Positions 26,682-35,359 of a stretch of 64,000 nt of DNA are shown here, one piece after another. Source of the DNA: Gammaproteobacteria bacterium (GTDB lineage: Bacteria > Pseudomonadota > Gammaproteobacteria > DSM-16500); contig JARLJO010000049.1 in NCBI GenBank assembly GCA_031291175.1, positions 1 through 64,000 on the forward strand. The letters are read 5' to 3'. How positions within the stretch are numbered: position 1 is the first letter of the stretch; each line of letters begins with the position of its first letter. A program made the position numbers and the translations under genes. The notes under the pieces were generated by a model. The model made no database searches. It was given only the letters and a program-made list of their open reading frames with translations, and had not been told where the DNA came from.

Positions 26682-27638
26682 TTAAAGTGCAGCATCATAT
26701 TGCTGCTCAATGCAATCAAACAAGGTCGAACTGATATCTAGCTGACACTGCTCGTCAAGCTCGCGAATGCAGGTTGGACTCGTTACATTGATTTCAGTCA
26801 GATAGTCACCAATGATATCCAAACCAACAAACATCAACCCTTTGTCGCGCAAAGTGGGTCCCACCACTTCACAAATTTTTCGATCGCGCTCTGTGAGCGG
26901 CCTTGCAACTCCCTCTGCTCCTGCCACCAAGTTACCGCGCCAATCATCTTTCGATGGAATACGCGCGAGCGCAAAAGGAATAGGCTCGCCATTGATCATC
27001 AATATGCGCTTGTCGCCCGCTATAATTTCCGGGATAAATTTTTGGGCCATCATGAAATGTGTTTCACGACGTGTTAATGTTTCAAAAACCACCGTCGCAT
27101 TAGGATCCCCCTCGCGCAAATGGAAAATAGAGGAACCACCCATCGCATCCAACGGTTTGCAAACAATGTCTCTGTGTTCACTGAAAAATTCGCGCAATCG
27201 ACTCATGCTGCGCGTAACCAAAGTCTGTGGACAACATTCAGAAAACCAAGTTGTAAATAATTTTTCATTGGCATCTCGCAACGATTGCGGCTTATTAACG
27301 ACCAATACACCGTCTCGCTCCGCTTGCTCTAAAATATAAGTAGTATAAATATATTCGCGATCGAACGGAGGATCTTTTCGCATTAAAATCACATCAAGAT
27401 CAGAAAGCGCGATGGTTTTTGCTTCGCCAAATTCATACCAATGTTTTGCATCTTGATAGACATTTAATTCTCGACCGGTACCGTAGGCAACACCATTTTT
27501 TAAAAACAAATCTTTTTGCTCAAAGTAATAAATTGGCCATTCACGTTTAGCCGCCTCCCATAGCATGGCGAGAGTGCTGTCTTTTTTGTAATGAATATGA
27601 CTGATGGGATCCATTACAACACCTAACTTCATTGTCAT
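26682..27638 (-). CDS. gshB: Glutathione synthetase
   Basis: An ATP-grasp enzyme of about 318 residues that joins gamma-glutamylcysteine and glycine. Motifs visible are VVMDPISHIHYKKDSTLAM, LMRKDPPFD, CKPLDAMGGSSIF, and the end segment FVGLDIIGDYLTEINVTSPT with the Mg/ATP-binding Glu and Asn. The open frame continues 30 codons upstream inside gshA, but the ATG at 27638 overlaps the gshA stop as ATGA and begins with the normal N-terminus, so translation is probably coupled. An ATG two codons later is an alternative start. Confidence 0.95.
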   Translation of the reverse strand: MTMKLGVVMDPISHIHYKKDSTLAMLWEAAKREWPIYYFEQKDLFLKNGVAYGTGRELNVYQDAKHWYEFGEAKTIALSDLDVILMRKDPPFDREYIYTTYILEQAERDGVLVVNKPQSLRDANEKLFTTWFSECCPQTLVTRSMSRLREFFSEHRDIVCKPLDAMGGSSIFHLREGDPNATVVFETLTRRETHFMMAQKFIPEIIAGDKRILMINGEPIPFALARIPSKDDWRGNLVAGAEGVARPLTERDRKICEVVGPTLRDKGLMFVGLDIIGDYLTEINVTSPTCIRELDEQCQLDISSTLFDCIEQQYDAAL

Positions 27639-28945
27639 TTTGTTACCCCGCTCTCCAATATTTCTCTTGCCGCTGCCAACATACTCAAGCGCGCAATCAC
27701 CCCGTAAGCATAAAAACGATTTTGACACTCGCCCAACACCGGTGGATACGAAGGACGCTGACAGGTTTTAGCAAAAATCAAAGGCTCAAACTGCATACCA
27801 GGCGCATTTAAATTTTCGTCAATATCACGTCCTTTATGAACACGATAAAAACCGCCGACCACTTTTTCGCCCCACAAGTAAACGACAGGCTCAGCAACAG
27901 CATCTTCAGCACCCCAGGTTTCAAAGGTGTAAACACCTTCTTGGACAATCACACTCGTGACTGGCTGACCGCCTTTTGATTTAGACATATGTGTACGCTG
28001 CTTACGATTCAATGAGAGCACTTCTTCGGCGCTGCGCACCATCATGACACCCATACCATAAGTCCCGGCATCGGCTTTGATGACGATATAAGGCTCTTGT
28101 GGAATATGATATTCAGCGTATTTTTTTTGTAACTCAGTCAGCAATGAGTCTACGTGTGACGCTAAACATTCTTCGCCCTCACGCCGCATAAAATCAATTT
28201 CGCCGCAATGTTTAAACAAAGGGGCAATGAACCAAGGGTCGATTTGAATGAGATTGGCAAATTCTTCACTCACTTTTTCATAATATTGAAAATGCCCAGA
28301 CTTCAATCGCTGACTCCAACCTAATTCTGCTGGTGGCGTGACAGGCTGCTCTAACCCTTGCAGCACCGCTGGAATACCATCGGACAAATCATTATTGAGC
28401 AAGATCAAATCGGGAATAAAGTCTTGTATTTCAATTTTGTTGTTAACACGTTTAGCTGGCGACACATTCACTGTACCACCACTCATTAATGACAACGCAA
28501 AAGGCGCATCCACATCGGGAGATAATGTACCGACCCGCGCGTCATAACCTGCGTGGGTTAAAACGTGCAGCAACGCACTCACACTTTCCCAATAAAATAA
28601 ATTACGCGTGTGATTTTCTGGCACTAATAGAATTTTTTTGGCCTTGGGTTGCAAGCGATCAATGACAAGCTTTGCCGCTTCAATAGACAGCTTAACAAAC
28701 TCCGGATTCATCTGCAGATTATTAAATCCGGCTGGAAATAAATTCATATCGATAGGAGCAACCTTGAAACCAGCATTGCGCAAGTCAACAGACCCGTAAG
28801 CAGGCGCGGGACTCAGCAACCACTGCGCCTGAAACCACTCTTCGATTTCTTCTTGCTTGCTGAGCATTTGTTTTTCGAGCAATTGCAGAGGACCTGTTAG
28901 CGCTGTTCTTAAATGCGGTGTTTCATACGTTTCACTGTGTGACAT
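27635..28945 (-). CDS. gshA: Glutamate-cysteine ligase, ferrooxidans type
   Basis: A 436-residue enzyme for the first step of glutathione synthesis. It does not resemble the E. coli GshA; instead it fits the separate family described from Acidithiobacillus ferrooxidans, with SVDLRNAGFKVAPIDMNLFPAGFNNL, ENHTRN, PYIVIKADAGTYGMGVM (ATP-grasp-like) and GGFYRVH. It overlaps gshB by 4 bases, which supports the pathway assignment. The pair makes all the glutathione that a periplasmic or cytoplasmic thiol system here would need. Confidence 0.9.
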   Translation of the reverse strand: MSHSETYETPHLRTALTGPLQLLEKQMLSKQEEIEEWFQAQWLLSPAPAYGSVDLRNAGFKVAPIDMNLFPAGFNNLQMNPEFVKLSIEAAKLVIDRLQPKAKKILLVPENHTRNLFYWESVSALLHVLTHAGYDARVGTLSPDVDAPFALSLMSGGTVNVSPAKRVNNKIEIQDFIPDLILLNNDLSDGIPAVLQGLEQPVTPPAELGWSQRLKSGHFQYYEKVSEEFANLIQIDPWFIAPLFKHCGEIDFMRREGEECLASHVDSLLTELQKKYAEYHIPQEPYIVIKADAGTYGMGVMMVRSAEEVLSLNRKQRTHMSKSKGGQPVTSVIVQEGVYTFETWGAEDAVAEPVVYLWGEKVVGGFYRVHKGRDIDENLNAPGMQFEPLIFAKTCQRPSYPPVLGECQNRFYAYGVIARLSMLAAAREILESGVTK

Positions 28946-29037
28946 ATTTATTCCTTCTGTAAATCGCTTTCAGCAGCGCTAACTTAAAAGCATAGGCTGC
29001 CTTCACTTTTTGATTTAACACTGGCGAGGGAGAAAAT

Positions 29038-30861
29038 TTAGCAAGCACTAATACCTGCTTTACAATCATTCACTCCCTGATCATAGCTAACTCGATTAAT
29101 ATCAGCGAGAAATTCTTTTGAATTTACCTCACCAACAATATCTTGCTTGGAAAGCGCATTACCATCGATATCAAAAAATACAATCGTGGGCGGCGCAATG
29201 ATTTGATATCGCTTTAACAAAGCTTGATCAAACGCATTATTTTCGGTGACATCGGCTCTTATCAAGACAAATTTTGCTAAAGCTTCTTTGACTTCTGGCC
29301 GACCAAATACATTTCGATCCATTAAAACGCAAGAGACACACCAATCCGCATAAAAATCTAGCAACACTTCTTTTTTGTTGGCTTTTGCTAATGCTAATTG
29401 CTGATCTAAATCAGCCATATTTTTTACAATCGCAAAAGTGGGCCTGGCTGTTTCTGCAAGCTGGATCGTTCTTTCTGCCAAAAGATAAAACGGATCTGTT
29501 TTACCTAATATCGAACCCAAAATTAAAATAAAACTATAACTGAGAATCACCAACCCTAAACCTTGATTCAATTTGTGTAAAATCTTTTTTGAATGCTGAA
29601 GACGCCACACAAAAAATGCCGTTAGCAAGGCAACCACTGCCCATAAGAATAAAATAATTTGGCCTGGGAATATGCGTGACAACATCCACACCGCCAAACC
29701 CAACATGAGCAAACCAAAGAATTGTTTGACTGTATCCATCCATTGACCGGCCTTGGGCAACAACTTGCCTGCGGATGCCCCCAATAACAACAATGGAATA
29801 CCCATTCCCACGCCCAGCGACATCAATGCCAAGCCACCTAACACCACATCGCCACTTTTACCAATATAAGCTAGCACCCCGACTAACGGTGCGCTAACAC
29901 AAGGCGACACGACAAGAGTCGATAAGGCGCCCATAAAAAAGACACCAACATAAGTCCCGCCGGTATGCCGGCGACTCCAGGACGCAACGCGTTGATGCAC
30001 TCGATTCGGTAGCCTAACATCATAAAATCCAAACAATGATAGGGCGAGCAACACAAAAAGCCCGCTGAATACCACGATCACCCAAGGATTTTGTAATGCC
30101 ACCTGGATCCGACTACCCACCAATGCCACGATGATTCCGGCGGCAGCATAAGCGACCGCCATGCCGAAAACATAAGAAAGGGAAAGACTAAAGGCTTTTC
30201 TCGAGCTGATATTTCTGCCATAGCCCACAATGATGCTAGAAAGAATCGGAATCATAGGCAGCACGCAAGGCGTGAAAGCCAGCAACAATCCCAAAAACAA
30301 AAAACTGATGACAATCCAGACCAAATGATGACCCAGTAACAATTCGGTGGCATAACCTTGCTGAGATTCGACATTCTCAGGCACGGCGGCTTCTTCATCC
30401 GATACGTACGCGGTCAATCCTTGCGAAGGTACAAGGCGCGAAACGTCTACCTTAAAATATTTTTTCATCGGTGGATAACAAAAACCCGCGCTCGAGCAAC
30501 CTTGATAGCTGATACTGAACCCTAAAATCCCTTCTGATCTTGAAGATACGGCGATAGGAACGGTTAATTGATCAGAATATGCTTCATAAGCACCTCTAAT
30601 CACATCCGTTTTGGGATGCCCTGCTGGCAAGCTTACTTTGCCTATTTTTACCTGGCTTGAGGGCAAAAGTTCAATATTAATACGATCGCGATAAAGATAA
30701 TAACCTGGCGCAATATTCCATTGTATAACCAGTTGGTTATTTTTATCTGTGAAACTGCTAACCGAAAATGCGGAATTACCGGGAAGGGGCTTTACCATCT
30801 CACCTGCCAGGCTCACCGAAATCATGAGATAAATCAGCATACCTACAAACCATCTTACCAT
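29038..30861 (-). CDS. dsbD: DsbD, thiol:disulfide interchange protein
   Basis: A 607-residue inner-membrane protein that carries electrons from cytoplasmic thioredoxin to periplasmic DsbC/DsbG-type proteins. Signal peptide ends near SLAG. The periplasmic alpha domain has the reactive pair in CSSAGFCYPP. The eight-helix beta domain has FTPCVLPMIPI and VVSPCVSAPLVG. The gamma thioredoxin domain has FYADWCVSC. The frame continues to 30939, but the ATG at 30861 begins the signal peptide and has TAGGA upstream. It is divergent from groESL, so the two promoters share the 30862-31072 region. Confidence 0.94.
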   Translation of the reverse strand: MVRWFVGMLIYLMISVSLAGEMVKPLPGNSAFSVSSFTDKNNQLVIQWNIAPGYYLYRDRINIELLPSSQVKIGKVSLPAGHPKTDVIRGAYEAYSDQLTVPIAVSSRSEGILGFSISYQGCSSAGFCYPPMKKYFKVDVSRLVPSQGLTAYVSDEEAAVPENVESQQGYATELLLGHHLVWIVISFLFLGLLLAFTPCVLPMIPILSSIIVGYGRNISSRKAFSLSLSYVFGMAVAYAAAGIIVALVGSRIQVALQNPWVIVVFSGLFVLLALSLFGFYDVRLPNRVHQRVASWSRRHTGGTYVGVFFMGALSTLVVSPCVSAPLVGVLAYIGKSGDVVLGGLALMSLGVGMGIPLLLLGASAGKLLPKAGQWMDTVKQFFGLLMLGLAVWMLSRIFPGQIILFLWAVVALLTAFFVWRLQHSKKILHKLNQGLGLVILSYSFILILGSILGKTDPFYLLAERTIQLAETARPTFAIVKNMADLDQQLALAKANKKEVLLDFYADWCVSCVLMDRNVFGRPEVKEALAKFVLIRADVTENNAFDQALLKRYQIIAPPTIVFFDIDGNALSKQDIVGEVNSKEFLADINRVSYDQGVNDCKAGISAC

Positions 30862-30898
30862 TGATTGAGTCCTACAAAATTGAAGGGGGTATCTCTCT

Positions 30899-30904
30899 AT
30901 TATA
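30899..30904 (-). promoter_or_regulatory. Possible -10 box for dsbD
   Basis: TATAAT on the minus strand 38 bases before the dsbD ATG. A matching -35 is not clear. Confidence 0.35.
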
Positions 30905-30927
30905 GTGTAATTATGCTTGAATAAGGC

Positions 30928-30955
30928 TTGACTATACACTATTAATCGCTATATT
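30928..30955 (+). promoter_or_regulatory. Sigma70 promoter of groESL
   Basis: TTGACT (30928-30933) and TATATT (30950-30955) are separated by 16 bases. The last base of the -10 is also the first base of the CIRCE operator, so bound HrcA would block this promoter. Confidence 0.7.
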
Positions 30956-30981
30956 TAGCACTCAACACTTGAGAGTGCCAA
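30955..30981 (+). promoter_or_regulatory. CIRCE operator (HrcA binding site)
   Basis: TTAGCACTC, nine spacer bases, then GAGTGCCAA: 17 of 18 bases match the CIRCE consensus TTAGCACTC-N9-GAGTGCTAA. This is the operator of the repressor HrcA, which is lost from E. coli and close relatives but kept in some other gammaproteobacteria. No hrcA gene is in this window. Confidence 0.9.
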
Positions 30982-30995
30982 AATCATCCCCATCT
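30968..30995 (+). promoter_or_regulatory. Sigma32 heat-shock promoter of groESL
   Basis: CTTGAGA (30968-30974), 13 bases, then CCCCATCT (30988-30995), a near-perfect sigma32 promoter (consensus CTTGAAA, N13-14, CCCCATNT). Its -35 lies within the spacer and right arm of the CIRCE operator, so HrcA binding and sigma32 holoenzyme binding should exclude each other. Confidence 0.8.
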
Positions 30996-31072
30996 ATTCA
31001 ATTCGGAGGATTGCCGAAAGCTGGCAGCACTTTGCAATATGTTTGTTTTTAATGCTACTTAGGAGGAACCGC

Positions 31073-31384
31073 ATGAGTAAGAAATTGAATAAGAAAATTC
31101 GCCCTTTATCCGACCGCGTTGTCATCGAACCACGTGAGATGGAAACCAAAACAGCGGGCGGAATCTTTATCCCAGATACAGCTGACAAAGATAAGCCGAT
31201 CCAAGGCACTGTCATTGCTGTGGGTAATGGCAAATATGTTGACGGCAAACTCTTGCCACTTCAAGTCAAAGTAGGCGACATCGTATTGTTCGGTAAATAC
31301 GCTGGAACAAACGTTAAATTAGAAGAAAACGAATTTCTTGTGATGCGCGAAGAAGACATCATGGGTGTCTTGGAAGAAGCGTAA
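31073..31384 (+). CDS. groES: Co-chaperonin GroES
   Basis: A 103-residue protein that caps the GroEL chamber. [12 protein letters not shown], the mobile-loop region [12 protein letters not shown], and VLFGKYAGT followed by [12 protein letters not shown] are typical. The N-terminus has a short extra basic MSKKLNKK ahead of the usual start. The open frame reaches upstream to 31043, but a strong TAGGAGGA before the ATG at 31073 decides the start. groEL follows after 38 bases. Control is by the sigma70/CIRCE/sigma32 region upstream. Confidence 0.97.
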   Translation: MSKKLNKKIRPLSDRVVIEPREMETKTAGGIFIPDTADKDKPIQGTVIAVGNGKYVDGKLLPLQVKVGDIVLFGKYAGTNVKLEENEFLVMREEDIMGVLEEA

Positions 31385-31422
31385 GCATTTCACTATTTAC
31401 CATTTTATAAGAGGAATATCAC

Positions 31423-33078
31423 ATGGCTGCTAAAGATTTACGATTTGGAGGCGAAGGCCGCCAATTAATGATGGCTGGCGTAAACGAACTGGCTGACGCT
31501 GTTCAAATTACAATGGGCCCATCTGGTCGCAACGTAGTACTAGACAAATCCTTCGGCGCACCTACTATCACAAAAGACGGTGTTTCTGTTGCGAAAGAAA
31601 TTGAGTTCAAAGACAAGTTCAAAAACATGGGCGCGCAAATGGTTAAAGAAGTTGCGTCACAAACTTCTGATGAAGCTGGCGACGGCACAACCACCGCTAC
31701 TGTTTTAGCTCGTCAAATCTTAGTTGAAGGCTTGAAAGCCGTTGTTGCTGGCTTCAATCCAATGGATTTGAAACGTGGTATTGATAAAGCAGTTGCTGCC
31801 GCTGTTGAAGAACTGAAAAAATTATCCGTTCCTTGCAAAGACGACAAAGCCATTGCACAAGTGGGCACGATTTCAGCTAACTCCGATGAATCCATTGGTA
31901 ACATCATTGCTAACGCTATGTCCAAAGTGGGCAAAGAAGGCGTGATCACTGTTGAAGAAGGCTCCGGCTTAGACAATGAATTAGCGGTTGTTGAAGGTAT
32001 GCAATTTGATCGTGGCTACCTCTCACCTTACTTCATCACCAATCAGCAAAACATGACCGCTGAATTGGATAGCCCATACATCTTAATCGTTGACAAAAAA
32101 ATCTCATCCATCCGCGATTTGCTCCCAGTCTTAGAAGCGGTTGCAAAATCCGGTCGCGCATTGTTGATCATTGCTGAAGACGTTGAAGGCGAAGCATTGG
32201 CGACATTGGTTGTTAACCACATGCGTGGCATCGTGAAAGTTTGCGCTGTTAAAGCACCAGGCTTTGGCGATCGTCGCAAAGAAATGTTGCAAGACATTGC
32301 TACATTGACCAAATCCGAAGTGATTGCTGAAGAAGTGGGTCGCACACTGGAATCCACTACTTTGACTGACTTGGGTTCTGCTAAACGCGTTCACATCACC
32401 AAAGACAACACCACCATTATTGATGGCGCTGGCGACAAAAAAGAAATCGAATCACGCATCAAGCAATTACGCGCACGTATTGAAGATACCTCATCTGACT
32501 ACGATCGTGAAAAATTGCAAGAACGCGTTGCTAAATTAGCTGGCGGCGTTGCTGTCATCAAAGTTGGCGCAGGTTCTGAAATCGAAATGAAAGAAAAGAA
32601 AGCTCGCGTTGAAGATGCACTTCATGCAACTCGCGCAGCGGTAGAAGAAGGCGTAGTTCCTGGCGGCGGCGTTGCATTGATTCGCGCACTGCAAGCAGTT
32701 AAGAACATCAAAGGTGCAAACGAAGCGCAAAACATGGGTATTCAATTGACCCGTAAAGCGTTAGAACAACCTCTTCGTCAAATCGTTGCTAACGCAGGAC
32801 ACGAAGCTTCCGTTATTTTAAACAAAGTGGTTGAAGGTCAAGGCAACTACGGTTTCAATGCGGCAACTGGCGAGTTCGGCGACATGATTGAAATGGGCAT
32901 CCTGGATCCAACCAAAGTAACACGTACAGCGCTACAACGTGCTGCTTCTGTTGCTAGCATGATGATCACCACCGAATGCATGATCTCTGATCTACCAAAA
33001 GAAGATTCCGATATGGGTTCTGCTGGCGGCGGCATGGGCGGCATGGGTGGAATGGGCGGTATGGGCGGCATGATGTAA
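31423..33078 (+). CDS. groEL: Chaperonin GroEL
   Basis: A 551-residue chaperonin subunit of the double-ring folding machine. The N-terminal [20 protein letters not shown], the ATP-binding [11 protein letters not shown], the family signature near residues 405-416 ([12 protein letters not shown]) and the C-terminal Gly-Gly-Met repeat tail are all present. AGAGGA precedes the ATG. Codon use is visibly more biased than that of neighbours, with many repeated preferred codons, as expected for a highly expressed gene. A strong terminator follows 27 bases after the stop. Confidence 0.98.
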   Translation: MAAKDLRFGGEGRQLMMAGVNELADAVQITMGPSGRNVVLDKSFGAPTITKDGVSVAKEIEFKDKFKNMGAQMVKEVASQTSDEAGDGTTTATVLARQILVEGLKAVVAGFNPMDLKRGIDKAVAAAVEELKKLSVPCKDDKAIAQVGTISANSDESIGNIIANAMSKVGKEGVITVEEGSGLDNELAVVEGMQFDRGYLSPYFITNQQNMTAELDSPYILIVDKKISSIRDLLPVLEAVAKSGRALLIIAEDVEGEALATLVVNHMRGIVKVCAVKAPGFGDRRKEMLQDIATLTKSEVIAEEVGRTLESTTLTDLGSAKRVHITKDNTTIIDGAGDKKEIESRIKQLRARIEDTSSDYDREKLQERVAKLAGGVAVIKVGAGSEIEMKEKKARVEDALHATRAAVEEGVVPGGGVALIRALQAVKNIKGANEAQNMGIQLTRKALEQPLRQIVANAGHEASVILNKVVEGQGNYGFNAATGEFGDMIEMGILDPTKVTRTALQRAASVASMMITTECMISDLPKEDSDMGSAGGGMGGMGGMGGMGGMM

Positions 33079-33105
33079 TTGCAACCCGACACACCCAGCT
33101 AGACA

Positions 33106-33133
33106 AAAACCCCGCGAAAGCGGGGTTTTTTTT
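33106..33133 (+). terminator. Intrinsic terminator of groESL
   Basis: Stem AACCCCGC/GCGGGGTT (33108-33115, 33120-33127) with a GAAA tetraloop, followed by a run of eight T (33126-33133, overlapping the stem end). The upstream A-run makes it weakly bidirectional. Confidence 0.95.
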
Positions 33134-33138
33134 GCGTA

Positions 33139-35190
33139 TTAATTCTTGAATGCAAAGCCTGGGGTTTCTAAAGAAGAATCCTCTTCAGGCACGATGCAAT
33201 TTGAAACAATAATGGCACCTGGAAAATCGCCTTCCCAGATAGAACCTGTCGGTACGTGCTGCGGTGTTGGTCTATGGATAGCTAAAACTGGCGCCTCAAA
33301 CGACCGTAAGCCAGGCAGAGGGGAAATAACAGAGAGCGGACTTTCTTCTTGATGAAAAGCAAATGTAAATCGATTCCGAGACCGCGAATGTTGCACCACC
33401 GTTGAGACCACTTCCCGTGGCTCTAACGCTTCTTCTCCCAAATACCGGGGTGCAAGATGATGATTCTTTTCTTCTGAAAGAACAAGCCTGCTAACATTTT
33501 TTTCGGGAGAAGATTCAACCTCACCTGAATGATCTGGCACCGGTCGCAAGGAAATAGAGCCTACCGAAGCATCAAGCATGGGAGAGGGGGATGATACGCT
33601 GGCACTCACCCCATATCGTTGCGCTTGCTGAATTTGTCGCTGAACAAAAGCATGCGTTTGCGGCTGAACGACAGGTGGCGACTGATAAGCCGTCGCATGT
33701 CGCGGCGATGGCAATGCACTCTGCGCATTGCTTTGATTTGGAGAACCCAAAGAAGCGGGATAATCTATTAAGGCTATATTGGGTGCCTGAGAAGCTGGGC
33801 ACAGCCAATGACCGACCCATTTGCTCACCTTATCGCTAATTTTTGCCATTGAGAAAGTCAGAAATCGCAACGGAATAGCGAGAGTTAAAATACCAGCGAC
33901 AGTTATTTTTATTGCCAGGGCGGATTTTGAATGGGTATTGAATCCAAAAAACTGCAAACTTCGATCTATCGAATAACATAACACCTTGGCTAAATTACCA
34001 AAAACAATTTGCCCTATTGCATCTAACATATAAAAAGGATTGAGCAAGTTAAAACCGATCATGTTTCGAAGGGTGGGAAATTCCGCGAGGTGAGCCAAAC
34101 TGACATCTAGCTTCATTCCTGCGCGTCGCTCGGCACCACGATATGGCGCAATAGACGCCCTTCTTTGCATCCCTTGAGGAACTTCATGCTCTTTATCCTG
34201 ATCGAAACCTAATGCATGAGTAAAACTTCTTTTCAGGTTTTCGTTTACTTTTGCTTCAGTCGCCTCCAGTGCAGACGGAAGCGTCAAGAGATTAGACTCA
34301 TGATGAACACTCGGCGCAAGTGCAGCCACAGAACGCCGAGCATGACGGTGCATGTCGGTTGCAACCAACCTGGTCAGAAATAAAGGTGAGATAATAATAC
34401 GATTAAAAAAATCAGAATCCGCAGGGATATAACGGTGAACATACACACCTAAAGGATTCGCTAACTCCCAACCCAGCTTTCTTTTTAGTAATTCCTCTAC
34501 TGCTTTACGCAAAGGCCTATTCACCAAATCACTGTCAGCACCATCCCACGCAATCAACGGATATTTTTCTTCAATGGCATTGAGCAAGCTTGTTAAGGCT
34601 TCACTGGATCTTGTTTCTTTGAATCTGGCGTAAGGTTCTGAAAACTCGGCATCGATTCTATCTGCTATGATTTTTTCTACGAGGTAATTTCTGACGGTGG
34701 TGCGAATAAATAACTTTTTAATAGCAGACTCTCTACTGGCCCTGCTGTTTCTTTCAGCCTGATCCCAGCGCACATCTTTTTTGATTTTTCTGATGGTCTT
34801 GCCTGACCCTGGCGAAAAAACAAAAATGGCATTTGGTAGCTTTTCCAAATAATCCAACAAATTGGATAGCATTTTTTGTCCTAAAACTTCAGCATCCTTT
34901 TGTCGACCCATGTGTTGACCTGGCTCTATTAAGAGACCAACAGAGCGCTCTATCGTCTTTTGCATCAGTTGCGATTGCTGATAAGCAAAATTTCCTTCTG
35001 TGACATAGATTTCACGACGGGTATGCTCTAAAAGAGATTGACCGCCCTCTTGCGTATTGACCGCATGGGTAAAATGCTTAAGTAAAAATCCGCGAAACGT
35101 TTCACCCCATGTAAACCGTGACTTCACAGGATCACTTTTAATAAAACGACGTGTTTCTTCAAAAAATTCAGCCCAACTTTGAGATGCCAT
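33139..35190 (-). CDS. Large orphan protein, possible secreted effector
   Basis: A 683-residue protein with no domain I recognise. The first 350 residues are charged, mainly helical and soluble-looking. A membrane-like hydrophobic stretch lies near 430-470 (residues around IKITVAGILTLAIPLRFL). The last 180 residues are Pro/Ser/Gln-rich, probably disordered, ending in acidic and then hydrophobic residues. No signal peptide is visible. The frame starts at 35229, but the ATG at 35190 has a strong GAGGAAG before it. The size, the mixed architecture and the lack of relatives recognisable by eye fit a type IV secretion substrate; that is inference only. Confidence 0.6.
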   Translation of the reverse strand: MASQSWAEFFEETRRFIKSDPVKSRFTWGETFRGFLLKHFTHAVNTQEGGQSLLEHTRREIYVTEGNFAYQQSQLMQKTIERSVGLLIEPGQHMGRQKDAEVLGQKMLSNLLDYLEKLPNAIFVFSPGSGKTIRKIKKDVRWDQAERNSRASRESAIKKLFIRTTVRNYLVEKIIADRIDAEFSEPYARFKETRSSEALTSLLNAIEEKYPLIAWDGADSDLVNRPLRKAVEELLKRKLGWELANPLGVYVHRYIPADSDFFNRIIISPLFLTRLVATDMHRHARRSVAALAPSVHHESNLLTLPSALEATEAKVNENLKRSFTHALGFDQDKEHEVPQGMQRRASIAPYRGAERRAGMKLDVSLAHLAEFPTLRNMIGFNLLNPFYMLDAIGQIVFGNLAKVLCYSIDRSLQFFGFNTHSKSALAIKITVAGILTLAIPLRFLTFSMAKISDKVSKWVGHWLCPASQAPNIALIDYPASLGSPNQSNAQSALPSPRHATAYQSPPVVQPQTHAFVQRQIQQAQRYGVSASVSSPSPMLDASVGSISLRPVPDHSGEVESSPEKNVSRLVLSEEKNHHLAPRYLGEEALEPREVVSTVVQHSRSRNRFTFAFHQEESPLSVISPLPGLRSFEAPVLAIHRPTPQHVPTGSIWEGDFPGAIIVSNCIVPEEDSSLETPGFAFKN

Positions 35191-35359
35191 GTCTTCCTCG
35201 ATAAGCCTATTGCGCACAAATGATTGCAATACTTTTTATTGCCAGATTTTACTCTGAAATAAAAAGCACCGCATTCTTTTCGGCATAAAAATAACGGAAG
35301 ACGAACAACAAAAAATCGATAAATTTTATTTATTCTTATTTTTTAGTAAATTACATCAT

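Noticed and set aside
30899-30933. A second promoter pair for dsbD sharing the groESL -35
   Set aside because: No -35 at proper spacing on the minus strand; only the TATAAT is kept as a weak call.
32043-32745. Antisense frames inside groEL
   Set aside because: They arise from the strong codon bias of groEL and carry no independent signals.
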